DNA from: Coptodactyla brooksi
Lineage: Eukaryota > Arthropoda > Insecta > Coleoptera > Scarabaeidae
Direction of reading: 5' to 3'
DNA length: 21,478 nucleotides
Assembly (NCBI GenBank): GCA_033557675.1
Contig: JAWQRM010000560.1
Span: forward strand, 1-21,478
In this document: positions 1-10,319 of the stretch, one piece after another
Numbering within the stretch: position 1 is the stretch's first letter
How the letters are laid out: every line of letters begins with the position of its first letter
Made by a program: the position numbers and the translations under genes
The notes under the pieces: model-generated
Seen by the model: the letters and a program-made list of their open reading frames with translations, nothing else
The model's database searches: none
What the model was told of the DNA's origin: nothing

Positions 1-1251
1 ATTTTCGTTATGCGGTGGATGTGAGGTCCAGTGTACGTGAAAGTGGTCCATTGTGTTTCGTGTTCGGTTCCTGCGCTGTCTTTCGCGTCTGTATTTCTCT
101 TTGTTCTTGATATTCTCATGTAATTTTGTAATTAAAGCTGTTGCGTAACCGTTTTTGCTAACAAAAACGAAATTGATTCTAATCTATGGAGTAAGCTTCT
201 AAATGTTGCTTCTTTATGTTGTTTTGGATGTACAGAAGTGTAATGAACTATGTTATCTGCTTGTGTCGGTTTTCAGTGTATTTTGTATGTTAATTCACCA
301 TGTCCAATTCAACATGTCAACTCAAATGATATCTGTCTTGAAAATAGCGTAATGCTGAAACATGTCGACTAACAATAGTAAACAAATGTTCGTCAAGCAG
401 GAACATCACACTCACTACGATTAAGACGAAGCAAGGAAAAAAACAGTTAAACATTCTCAAAACTGTAAATGTATGAAAATTATAAAATTGTAAGAAAGTT
501 ATAAATGAATTAATATCTGTACTAATTCGTTATCTAAATACTTAAAAAAAGTAAAACTTTTTCTCTTGACAATAGCACATCAAATTGTTGGCCAAGATTT
601 AAACAAAAATAAAATGGTGCTATATTCTCTTGCGTACCCCGTTCAGAACTTTTATTTTGAATTTCCTCATTCTGATATTTTCTGTCGTTTCATTTTAAAT
701 AAAAAGCTAGCATCAATTGGGAAAAATTCTGATATCTCGCAAAATGATCAGAATATAATCTGATATCCTAAATGCCACTTTCAATTGGAGTAAGCGATTA
801 TACCGATACAATGAACTTGTCACTTTTTAAGACACTGCGCCTACCCGTTACAATGTTTACAATTTCGAATGTACTTTCCAATACACACGTACGTATTACT
901 ATTAGGAAACAATTTAACAATTGTCTTGCTTCAAACCTATGTAGTTACCACTTACGATTTCCTGGTAAATGATATAACTAATTGCACGTTAAGAATTTAT
1001 TAGGTAACAGATTGTGATGTAAAGCTTGTGCAAAGTCGATGGAACACACTGTGTACACAACAATTAAATTGTGACATCGGTTAAATAATAACGTTTACTT
1101 AACGTTTTCGTCGGTGATATCCGAAAGCGTATTTATTTACTACACACTTAATTATTGCTAATTTTGTCACAGTATTACTACGCGTTAAACAATATAGACG
1201 AGAATTATTCTTTTTATTGTATCTTCCATTATTTTATGTTATTCTTTGCAG
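1..1251. other. Upstream or intronic sequence of the VWC gene, no exon assigned
   Basis: Bases 1-110 are noticeably richer in CG dinucleotides than the rest, which could be the end of a 5' exon or promoter-proximal DNA, but no coding frame or donor can be fixed. From 120 to 1251 the sequence is AT-rich with short chance open frames. The last bases form the polypyrimidine tract and acceptor of the first VWC exon. Confidence 0.4.
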
Positions 1252-4200
1252 TTTGTGTTGTTGGAGACGTAGTTTACACGGCAGATGAGGCTGTGCCTGC
1301 AGAACAGCCATGTCTTAAATGCAAATGCCAGCCACCTGGAGTCCACTGCGAGACTACTAGATGCCAAAAGAAGCCTGGATGTAGAGCTATCCACAAACCT
1401 AACGAGTGCTGTCCAGAATATCAGTGTGGTAAGTTGATATGAACAGAACTAGATATCCAATTTCTTATTGGATATTTCTTCCGTTTATTGATAAATGTTA
1501 ATAAACGGAAAACCCTGAAGATGGTTCTTTTTCGAAACCCGTTACGATAAAATTATAAAATTTTATACATGACCAAACAACAAACGCTCCAACTATTGCT
1601 CCTGAGATAAGAGGAGAGTAAAAGTAAACGTTTCATCAACTTTTTATACGTGCATTTTTCCAATTTTAACATAAAACCCTAAAAATTCATTTAAGTATCA
1701 TTTTACACCAAAATGATACTCTTGTCTTGCTTCAATCATTATTGAGACATTCCATGCGCGATGAAACCGAAAGTTTGTATCAACACATAAGAATGGTCTT
1801 GTTCTTCCTGTTGAAGATATGGTCTCCCAGCAGGCCTGTGGCTTTTTGTAAGATCCCAGATTCCTTTATTCTGCAATCGATTATTTTGAAAAACAAAACA
1901 GAACATAAACAATAACATAAACAAATAAGACAACAGTAGTAGTATTCTAAAATTATTAATAAACCACTACTTGTTCACAACTTACGCTATTAAACTACTG
2001 TTAACTAATAAAAAAAAACTAGAAAACTAAATGCTAACTTGTCATTTATAGTCTTTTTCGGGCAGCTGTTCATTAAACATTTTTGTAACAGAAGATAACT
2101 AGGTACTAGATAATACAATGTAAAAATAAAAATCAATTGAGTGTACAATAACAAAAAAAATACAATGAGAATCAAACTTTTGTTTTATAGTTACATAGGG
2201 ATGTGGCACCCTAAACTTAATACATACCTACCTAATTCCTATTACAAATGGCGTCATATACTATAGTCTAGTATATTCTAGATCAAGAGTCTAACCTAGA
2301 GTCGAGATAAAGCGGTAATACTTACACGCACAACAGATAAGACCTGTACATGCAAGTTTAAACTTGCATGCATTTGATGGTCATGCGAAACGACTGTGTT
2401 GTGTCTGTAAAGGTTTTCAAAAGTCGAAATGGCTTATACTCTATACTACCAACATACTTAGTTCCTTCAGTTATATTCAGTAACTTAAGATATTACCTTT
2501 TATGAATTCTAAATTAATGCTACCGACTTGCTCCCTATAATTCTGAATCATAATACATTTAGAGTTATAATTACAAATGTTGTCATTATATACTGGATGG
2601 CGTGAATGTTCCCACACACGTTACTTCATCAGTAACTTTTTTACTACACAACAAAACTTAACCAAACTATGCTCCAAAATGGACCAAATCAAAATAACAA
2701 AGTAAAAAAAACTTAATTAAGTCCAAATTTAATTTGGACCACAAGAAAAATGGCTGATAAAGAATGGCTTAGAAAGTTTTTAAGTAGGAATCCCGAATTA
2801 TTCATCAAGAAGCCTGAACCTCCCAGCATTGGTAGAGCAACGTTATTTAATGTTGAAAATGTGAAGTTAACTGAGGTAATGCATAAATACAAATAAATAC
2901 AAACTCACTGCTTGACAAATATGGAATGTCTAATGCCTAATAAAATTGTGGCTGCAAAGGGTAAACGAAATATTGGTGCAATCACTTCTGGGGAACTTCT
3001 GGGGTTGGTGAAATGACTTCTAAAATTGACAATAATAAGAAGAAAAGAATCTCTAAAAGAATTCTACGGTCAAGTTCAGAAGAAGAAGATTTGTCTGATT
3101 TGTTGTGAAACATATTCTGAGGGCGTATCTCTAGAAAACTGGATGCAGTGTCAAAAAATAAAGAACAATACCAATAACATTTTTATATGTATATAAAATT
3201 CAAGACATTTTTGGGGTATATTAAAAGTTATTCACTTCAAAAATAACAAACTGCAATTCAAGTACAATACCGAAACAAATCTCATTTCCTATGTATAACA
3301 AACACTTGCCGGGGTTCTCTAAAATATTGGTATTACATTTTTGGGGAATCCCCGCAACTGTTTGTTTCATTTGTCTAATATACGTATGTTTGAAACAGAC
3401 AAACAGATGGCGAATGTGCGAATCCCAAATAATCCCAATTATGAGCCTGAGAGCAGAAGTGATAGTGACTATAGTGAAGGTGACTTATCGTCACCCTTAG
3501 ATGCTGCAACTGCGCCACCCTCTCCCGATCTCGTTACTTCTATAGAAATTAATTTCAACGATAGTATTTGGAGTGACCCAGTCCTTGAAAGATCCACTGA
3601 TATAGATCTGCAGTCATGGAGACGTTCTTCACGTCTCCTTGACTGGATACAAACAGATTCGTCGGAAATGAGAACATTTGTTGGATCGTCAAAGTGATTA
3701 TTATTATTTTCATTTGATTTGCCAAGAAGTATTATGTCCCAAAATGGATTTGAGCTCTTATTAAGATTCTGGCATTTCGCTGATAGCGATGAAGCAATTG
3801 CAGGGAATTCCACGCACAACATTGATAACATTTGCAACAAATTTGTGAACGACTTAAAAAATGCGTACATTCCCAGCAAAAGAATTTGTACAAACAAAAA
3901 AAACGGTCCCATTTAGAAGGTGGCTACTTTCGTCCTCCGAAAGGCACAGTTAAGGAACAAAGTTGTATAAACTATGCACTGAGAAAGGCTATACATGGAA
4001 TGCTTCTGTGCATGTCATCAAACCAGTAACAAAAAGACACCAGCTTCGCAAAATGTTGTTCTGGGCCTTATAAAAGATTTGCTAAATGAAGGTCGAAGAC
4101 TTTACAGGGACAATTTTTATACGAACATGCCCCTAGCATATCTATCTTCTTGGACAAAAAACACACAAACGTCAAAATGAAAAAGACTAAAATGTGTTGT

Positions 4201-7200
4201 GGATCATGATACTGGAAAAACTCCAGTTGATGTCATTGACCAGTTAGCGTCTTATCAGAGCGCTCTAAGAAGTCAATGAAAATTCTATGGGGCACTTCTC
4301 TTATAAATGCCCACTATCTGTCTACCCAAAATTCTATAAACAATACTGGGATGAACATAAGGTTTCGGCAATGTGCAATTTTGTCACTTTTGGAAGATCC
4401 AGTGGAACCGGAAACTTCCACTTCAAATAAAAAAAGGAATTGCTACTCATCATTTGATTACGCATACACAAAGAAAGAGAGCCAGACGCAAAGGATGTTA
4501 TGAAATTTTAAAATGAAAATTTTAAATGGACAGAAAAAATGGACACTCAGGTGCGATGGATGCGAGGGGAATCCACATTTCTGTAGAGATTGCTTCGACA
4601 ACAAGCACTAAATATTTTTCATTATCTATTATATTAGAGACATGTAAGAATATTCTTGCTTATTTTGTTTTATTAGTTCCAAAGTTCCTTATTTTATTTT
4701 ATGTAATTTTGGAAGAAAAATTTTCCTTGTTTTTGAAGTTTTTTCCAAAGATTTAAAGTTCGGTTTTGATACTTTTCTGAGTAAGTATCCCAATAAACAG
4801 TTTTTCGTTCACTAAATTTCATGTACCCCAGCCCAAGTAAAATAAGTTACTTTAATTTTTCATAATAACATATTTTATTACCATCTTAGTGCAATATAAA
4901 AACAATGGAATGTTATGAGCTAGCGACACACCGAATCTCTAAACACACAGTACTTTGTTGGTGTGTAGTTAGGAACACACTGCATCTGATCTAGTTATTC
5001 CCAGTAATTCCCTGATCTAGTTATTCCCATTGCAGTTAGCTTGTGCTATGGTTTATACTGATTAAGTTTATCCTCAGAAACCATCATTAAAAAAAATGAA
5101 TACTGTATTTCTAATACAAAGCACTGAAGATTTTGCAGTACAATTAATTAATTTAAATTGGACTTGTATCAGAAAGGATAGTATTTTCGAACGCTGATAA
5201 TTTGTTTCCCTTTATATTTACAATGTTTCAAATACATTTAAAAACAAATTTGCATATCTTGTAAACGATGCAACATGCTACAAAAACATGATGATTAATA
5301 TGACATTGTATTATCGAAATAAAAAGTTCATTTGAATTTCAAGTAAAGTAAAAAACATGAAATTCAAATATTAAATATTGATAATGACTAACTAGTAAAT
5401 ATAATTGAAGTATTAATATTTGTTGTTTTTTCATAATGCTACCTATTTCTGAAAAATAAGCTTAAGTCAAAGTTTAAAACAAAAATAAACGAAGATATTG
5501 ATTTTAAGTAACCACTTAACAAAAAACAACCGTACAGTACCTTAAATTAAATGTTTACTTAAAAATAAGGTAGTATATTTTAAATAAAAAAAAACTGACG
5601 TGGGTAAATTGACATCTGTAAACAAAAATGAACATTTTTCATGATATTACACTGAAAACACCGCTTTAAGTCAAATATTGTTGTATGAAACGTGCTGGGA
5701 AAAAAGGTATTTAATGTTCACTGTTAAAAAACAAAATGATGATTATGATTGATATGAAATTTCATTCTTCAGCTTCAGTTGCGAAATACCCTGTATAACT
5801 CATTTTTTCTTTGTTTTTCAGAATGTGAATTTGAAGGCAAGGTGTACGCAAATGGAGAAAGGTTGGAAACCAAGCCTGGTGGTGAATGTCAAGTTTGCTA
5901 TTGTCGAGGAGGTGAAGTACAATGTACAGAAGTTAGTTGCTATTTAAGGACAGACTGTGAGGGAAGGCAGGTTCCTGGTCAATGCTGTCCAAAATATGAA
6001 CACTGCCCGCCAATCGGTAATAAAGAAATGTTTTTAATAAGTTTAAAAGCAATCCATAAAGAAGAGTTGCCTAAAACAAGATTTACTTTTCTAGAACCAA
6101 TTCAAGAAATAGTCAAATCTGACACCTTCCTCTCATCCACAACAACTCAGATCTCATCCGAATTTACGGGTAACATTTCATCAGAAAACGAAATTAGCGA
6201 CACTGTCGATACTCTACAAAAATTAAAAACCACCCCTTTAGTTAACGAGATCACACAATCACCTGAATCCATAGAATTAGTTAATCAAAGAGAAAATCAA
6301 AAAGAGGAACCAAAAATAACAATCCACGAAATTATACCAGAACTAAAAGAAATACCAATAACAGAAACTTCAAAAATTGAAAGCACTACGAAACTTCAGG
6401 GTCAATTATTGGTTGAAGAAAAAGTGACTAACAACGAAAACTTGGTGGATAATACTCCGATTGTTTCCCAACATGATTCAAAAATAGAAGAAACAGAATT
6501 ATCAGAAGTTTTTGAACATCCACCACCAATCATCAAGGTTGGCGATAAAATATTTTATCTTCAAAAAGATGACATAGATATTCTTGAGAATGTAACAGTG
6601 CCCCCTTTAATTGCCAGTAATTCTCCTGAGGTTGCAGTTTTAACTGAACTGAAAAAACCTGAACCCCACGTGATCAAAAAGGAAATCAAAGAATCAACAC
6701 AGAAGACAGCTATCATCATTCAAGAAATTCAAAAGGGTTCAACTCCAACCACTGAAGCTAATGCTGAAAATGTAACAATTGATGTTGCCGTTGAGTTACC
6801 AGCCGCTGAAACAATTGATATCGAAGCTCAAGGATCTGAAAATGAATCAGTAAGAACAGAAAGCACACCTTCCACTATCAAAATAGAAGAGGTTACTAGT
6901 AAAACTGAGAAGCCAAAAGTCGACGATGTAGTTTTGGAAAATCCCGCCTACCCGCCAATTCCCGAAATAATGGTCCAACAAGACGCGGAGTATGAACATC
7001 CAGAAATTATCGAAATCCATGAGGATATTGAAGTTCCCTCTTCAACTGAAACTTCCAAAATTTTACCAGAAATATTAGAAATCCGAAATAATAATTCTGT
7101 ACCTGAAAATGCGACCAATATATCATGGTTAAAAACACAACCATTGATTAACGAAAAAGCTATCCTACCAGACGTTATACTGAAACAGATTGCTGTAAGT

Positions 7201-8049
7201 GATCTAGATCAAACCACGAACACTAATTTATTAACAACTTTAAACAATGCTGATACGGTGTCAGCTTCAACTGAAGAAATTAAACAGGTTTCAACCCCTT
7301 CAACTATTGTTAACTTTCAAAGTGATGATCTTCTAAAGCATGCTGTGATAGAAAACGAATCGGTCATAGAGAATCATGTTAAAAAAATTGCTGACGATCA
7401 AGATATAACAGGATCCTTAAGCGTTATCATGAACGAAAGTTTAAAACTTAAATCTACAGAGTCTGTCGAACAAACTTCAAATGAAAGTGGGGAAAATACA
7501 ACCCCAAAAGGAATTCAAAATGTTTCAGCCATGGTAAATGATAATGCTAGTATTGAAAATATTCCAGATTCAAAAGAACAAAAAATGCTCACCAAAAATT
7601 CAGATGTGGAAATAATAAACCCTGATTTATTAAAATTGAATTCTACTGATTCAAAGACGAATGTAACCCACCAAGAGAACACAAAAATGTCAAAAGAAAC
7701 CGAAACTGACCCATCTAAATTTCAAAAGCCAGCAACTCTACAGGAAGATTCTGAAACTGATGAAATTTTTCGAGAACTAGATACCGAATTAAAAGTATTA
7801 TCAGGTGATTATGTACCACCTGACCATACCGATAAATCAAAGGATGATGCAGTGTTCAAAGAATTACTTGGTGAAATACACTCGACGAAAAAACCAACAA
7901 GAATACAAACAAATGATCCAATTCAGAGAGCCACTGATAAGTTAGCTAACCTAAAACTTAAAGATGCAAGACAGTCACTAGATTTAAGTGTATTAGGCGC
8001 AGTAAGAGATTTGTTCACTGCTCAATATAGATCATATGCAAAGAAGTAG
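1252..8049 (+). CDS. Secreted protein with two VWC domains and a long disordered Ser/Thr/Glu-rich tail (3' two coding exons; 5' end missing)
   Basis: Two exons are seen: 1252-1428 and 5822-8049. The acceptors are attctttgcag and ttgtttttcag and the donor is g|gtaagt. Both introns are phase 1, the usual phase for shuffled extracellular modules. The first exon encodes one VWC domain with ten cysteines, including CLKCKC and ECCPEYQC. The second exon opens with another ten-cysteine VWC domain (VCYC, QCCPKYEHCPP). After that come about 680 residues with no cysteine, rich in Glu, Ser, Thr and Ile. They hold more than ten N-X-S/T sites and end in a basic, probably helical segment (LKLKDARQSLDLS...YRSYAKK). 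VWC domains occur in matrix proteins and BMP regulators, so an extracellular role is inferred. No signal peptide exon is visible. The ATG just before the first acceptor is in frame with it but lies in intron sequence. The protein is not Chordin, Crossveinless-2 or Tenectin as far as I can tell, so no symbol is given. Confidence 0.85.
1451..1510. repeat. Two adjacent hairpins just after the VWC donor site
   Basis: The first has arms ATATCCAAT and ATTGGATAT around TTCTT. The second has 11-bp arms TTCCGTTTATT (1479-1489) and its complement (1500-1510) around a 10-base loop. Confidence 0.75.
1694..1720. repeat. 11-bp inverted repeat
   Basis: AGTATCATTTT (1694-1704) and its reverse complement (1710-1720) flank a 5-base loop. 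It may be a foldback remnant. Confidence 0.7.
2349..2370. repeat. 22-bp perfect palindrome
   Basis: The half-site CATGCAAGTTT is followed directly by its reverse complement. It is in the VWC-gene intron upstream of the pogo relic, with no known role. Confidence 0.85.
2750..3160 (+). pseudogene. Pogo/Tigger-like transposase relic with internal deletion
   Basis: A 48-residue open stretch starts at ATG 2750 and contains FLSRNPELFIKKPEPPSIGR followed by ATLFN. This matches the region between the DNA-binding and DDE domains of pogo/Tigger transposases (pattern NP.LS.R.PE..S..RA..FN). The same frame, after a stop at 2894-2896, gives NKIVAAKGKRNIGAITSGE (2939-2995), the conserved block after the first catalytic aspartate. 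The DET motif that should lie between has been lost. About 3036-3106 encodes a basic plus Ser/Glu stretch (RSSSEEEDLSD). From 3104 another frame gives CETYSEGVSLENWMQC, like the C-terminal Cys-rich finger of insect pogo-like proteins. The catalytic core between these blocks is deleted. It lies in sense orientation in the 4.4 kb intron of the VWC gene. Terminal repeats were not found. Confidence 0.72.
3407..4611 (+). pseudogene. piggyBac transposase relic (DDE_Tnp_1_7), frameshifted and internally deleted
   Basis: From ATG 3407 an acidic N-terminus (NYEPESRSDSDYSEGD) leads into IWSDPVLER and SSEMRTFVG. After an in-frame TGA at 3695-3697 the same frame continues with MSQNGFELLLRFWHFADSDE and AYIPSKR. 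Other frames then give LYKLCTEKGYTWNASVHVIK (from 3963), GRRLYRDNFYTNMPLA, and TPVDVIDQLASYQSALRS. The second and third catalytic aspartates are visible in RDNFYT and VIDQ. The SIDE-type block with the first aspartate is missing after the AYIPSKR stretch. The end (4540-4611, stop TAA) keeps a complete Cys-rich finger, LRCDGCEGNPHFCRDCF then DNKH. Several stops and frame changes make it non-functional. It lies in sense orientation in the VWC-gene intron. I could not place TTAA-flanked termini. Confidence 0.85.
4612..5821. other. Last part of the VWC-gene intron
   Basis: AT-rich sequence without recognised coding remnants. It carries a short direct repeat near 4986-5028 and ends in a good polypyrimidine tract and acceptor (ttgtttttcag, AG at 5820-5821). 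Confidence 0.5.
4986..5028. repeat. Short direct repeat
   Basis: CTGATCTAGTTATTCCCA occurs twice, about 25 bases apart, in the VWC-gene intron. Confidence 0.8.
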
Positions 8050-8335
8050 ATTGCAATATGTAGCCTACTAGCTTCTTTCATTTCCTTGAAAAGAACTGAT
8101 TGCTGATAGCGCCCTCTAGGAAGCGTGAGTGAGTTGTCGTGTGCCTGCTGTTGAATCAGATGAGTGACATTTGATATTTATTTATTTTAATGTTAGAGTA
8201 TAGTTGAATAATGAGTACTATATTACAGTATAGCGTTGTAAGCAAAAAAAAAAAGAAGATGCAGCAAAATGTTAGTAATTATAATGATGTTGTGAAAAGT
8301 TGTACCCCTTTTTCTGTAATATGATTCCAGAGAAC

Positions 8336-8341
8336 AATAAA
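8336..8341 (+). promoter_or_regulatory. Poly(A) signal of the VWC gene
   Basis: AATAAA lies 287 bases after the stop codon at 8047-8049, at the end of a stretch (8050-8335) without other features. This gives a 3' UTR of about 300 bases. A repeated TATTGGTAAAA (8381-8391 and 8401-8411) follows. Confidence 0.6.
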
Positions 8342-8521
8342 GTATAAGAATTAATGTAGTTGTTTTTTATTAATTTGATTTATTGGTAAAAGGTAATAAG
8401 TATTGGTAAAAAGTATATTATATTAAAGGTTAATTTTATGGACAGATCTCTCAATAAGGTATTGAGAATCATACTTCTCCTCATCTCTGTCTTATCTTTG
8501 TATGGCTAATATGCGTCCCTA

Positions 8522-8895
8522 AGCAAAAGTGTTATTCCATGCTGAAATCAATCCCAGGCCACTCAATATTCCATTGGAATCATACACCTGCACCAGTTCA
8601 AATGTTGCCTTGGTATTCTGCAAAGTGTCTGAAAACACAAAATGTAACAGTATTATTTAATGCCAGATCTTATTTGATGATATCTTATACAAAATCCACA
8701 GGGGGCTTTCTACACCCAATCCATCAGCAATTAGTGTGATGCTTGAAAAACGATCACTTAAAGCCAACACTCTTAGGAAGCGCTATTGATGAGTAGCTAC
8801 TTATTCTTCGTTTGGTCCAACTACTTCACATATACTGATCACCTTCACATCACGCTTGACATCTCGGTATGGTGATCTGATCTCAATCTAAGCAA
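8522..8895 (-). pseudogene. Unidentified decayed coding stretch
   Basis: One minus-strand frame from about 8895 down to a stop at 8519-8521 reads like protein through only three in-frame stops. It includes RSPYRDVKRDVKVISICEVV, RFLRVLALSDRFSSITLIAD, GLGVESPLWILYKISSNKIW and FELVQVYDSNGILSGLGLI, ending SAWNNTFA. The composition is protein-like and unlike the surrounding AT-rich DNA. A tttgtgttttcag acceptor-like string precedes the last 28 codons, but the frame is also open before it, so an intron is unlikely. I do not recognise the family. It could be a transposon or processed-gene relic, or chance. Confidence 0.35.
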
Positions 8896-10319
8896 TTAAC
8901 CATTTTACTGAATAAAAATATAATTCGACTCTTGTAAACATTATCAGTTGTCGATAACTTCTACGTTCTCTTACTTTAGCCACAACAAAAATAAGCAAAA
9001 ATAACAAATAAAAATCGAATTACCCAAGCAAATAGTAGAGTGTATCAGACGTTTGAACAAGTGCCTCAAAATGGAGTCCAAAAATACCATTTCCTTCTAT
9101 GTATTGCGATTTTTATGTCACTGAATATTCATTGTAGTCAAATAATGTGGAGGTGTTTATCTAACTTCTTCAAATCTTGTTAGTATTCTGTAAAACACGT
9201 TTCCTATTAAGTATTGAATACCTATATATTCCATAAGATTCTGATGAGATTCTACATATGTAAGAAACAACATGTTAGAGATAAATCATAAAGCTCATCA
9301 TAATAGCTATGATTAGAAACTGCAAGAAACAAAAGACTGCACATCTCAATAAGTACTTATTGGCATTTCCAAAATGTGAAATACATAAGATGCAATCATA
9401 ACTGCGGCAGTAAATGTTTTATTTATGCATGGTTTTCTTGTCACGAAGAAAATTTTGCACATATTCCTTACTGTAGTTCATTTTTGATTGTACAAAAAGG
9501 AAGTGACGATACTCAAGTACATGTATTACATCTTCAGCAAAAAAACTCTCATTATACGATATTGGAAGAAGTACATCATACTTTAAAGTACAATAAATCC
9601 CGCTATAATGGTCATAAAAGGAGTTGCTGTGTTAGTTATTTTGTAAACCATTCCTGGATTAAATTACAATGCTTTTTCTATAGTATAGTTCTTTAGAGTG
9701 ATGAAAGTAGACGAATAATAGAAAATAGTTTGGGAATTAAGTTTTCAGAAATGATTCAGATTTAATGTATGATGCCACATTTTGGGAAATCGTTTAATAC
9801 TTATGGTTTATTTTTAATCAAACGCTTATCGCAAATAGATATCTTTAGTTGCTGCAGCACAACGTACAAAATGCACTGGATGGTACATCATCCAGTGTTT
9901 TTCTAGTATTCAATAGGAAAGAAAATTTTTCAAGAATCATTGGTGAATATTTAGCAGCACGATACATTTTGTTATATTGTTCCAATTTAGCAAGAAACCA
10001 CTGAATTAGAACAACTTATCCCATACAACTGCCCACAATCCTGCGATTTCTTCATACTAGACTTCTTTCTGTGAGCGGGAGATGAAATAACTTAATGACA
10101 TCAATTGTGGATTTAAAACAAAAATGCAACTTTAGGTATCTTGTAATATAGAAGATATATTTATGGCGCACCTGCTCCTAAATTTTCCGAAAATAAAGTT
10201 ATGTCATTTTATGCCCTTTCAAATTATTGGCCAATAAAGATTTGTCAACATGAACACTATTTTCAAATAACTTAAAAGTCTGAAGAGACTTTTAAGACAT
10301 AAACCTACATATTGTTGCA
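8896..10319. other. Intergenic DNA between the converging genes
   Basis: Nothing recognisable. A 106-codon plus-strand open frame at 9376-9696 has no family resemblance. Hairpins occur at 9874-9897 (9-bp arms) and 10271-10296 (10-bp arms, CTTAAAAGTC). Confidence 0.4.

Larger units (their letters stand above)
1429..2749. other. First part of the 4.4 kb VWC-gene intron
   Basis: It starts with a consensus donor (gtaagt). Hairpins at 1451-1510 and 1694-1720 and a 22-bp perfect palindrome at 2349-2370 are the only structures. The short open frames near 1727-1933 on both strands resemble no family I know. Confidence 0.5.

Noticed and set aside
566..972. Two plus-strand open frames of about 65 codons
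   Set aside because: The first lacks an ATG, composition is ordinary AT-rich, and there is no family match.
1155..1251. ATG-led extension upstream of the first VWC exon that could look like a signal peptide (MLFFAVCVV)
   Set aside because: It runs straight through a strong polypyrimidine tract and AG acceptor in the phase used by the gene's other introns; the signal exon is more likely upstream.
2656..2670. TTAACC string as a possible piggyBac left end
   Set aside because: No matching GGTTAA end was found on the right side of the relic, and the pogo relic lies between.
3469..3912. A 147-codon minus-strand open frame
   Set aside because: Shadow of the piggyBac relic on the opposite strand.
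9376..9696. A 106-codon plus-strand open frame
   Set aside because: No family resemblance, no splice or promoter context, and low-quality composition; likely chance.
10040..10130. String resembling the DFFLWG...SIVDLK end of a DDE transposon
   Set aside because: Only about a dozen loosely matching residues across several stops and frames; not enough to call, though a DUF4817 start fragment occurs at 15,578.
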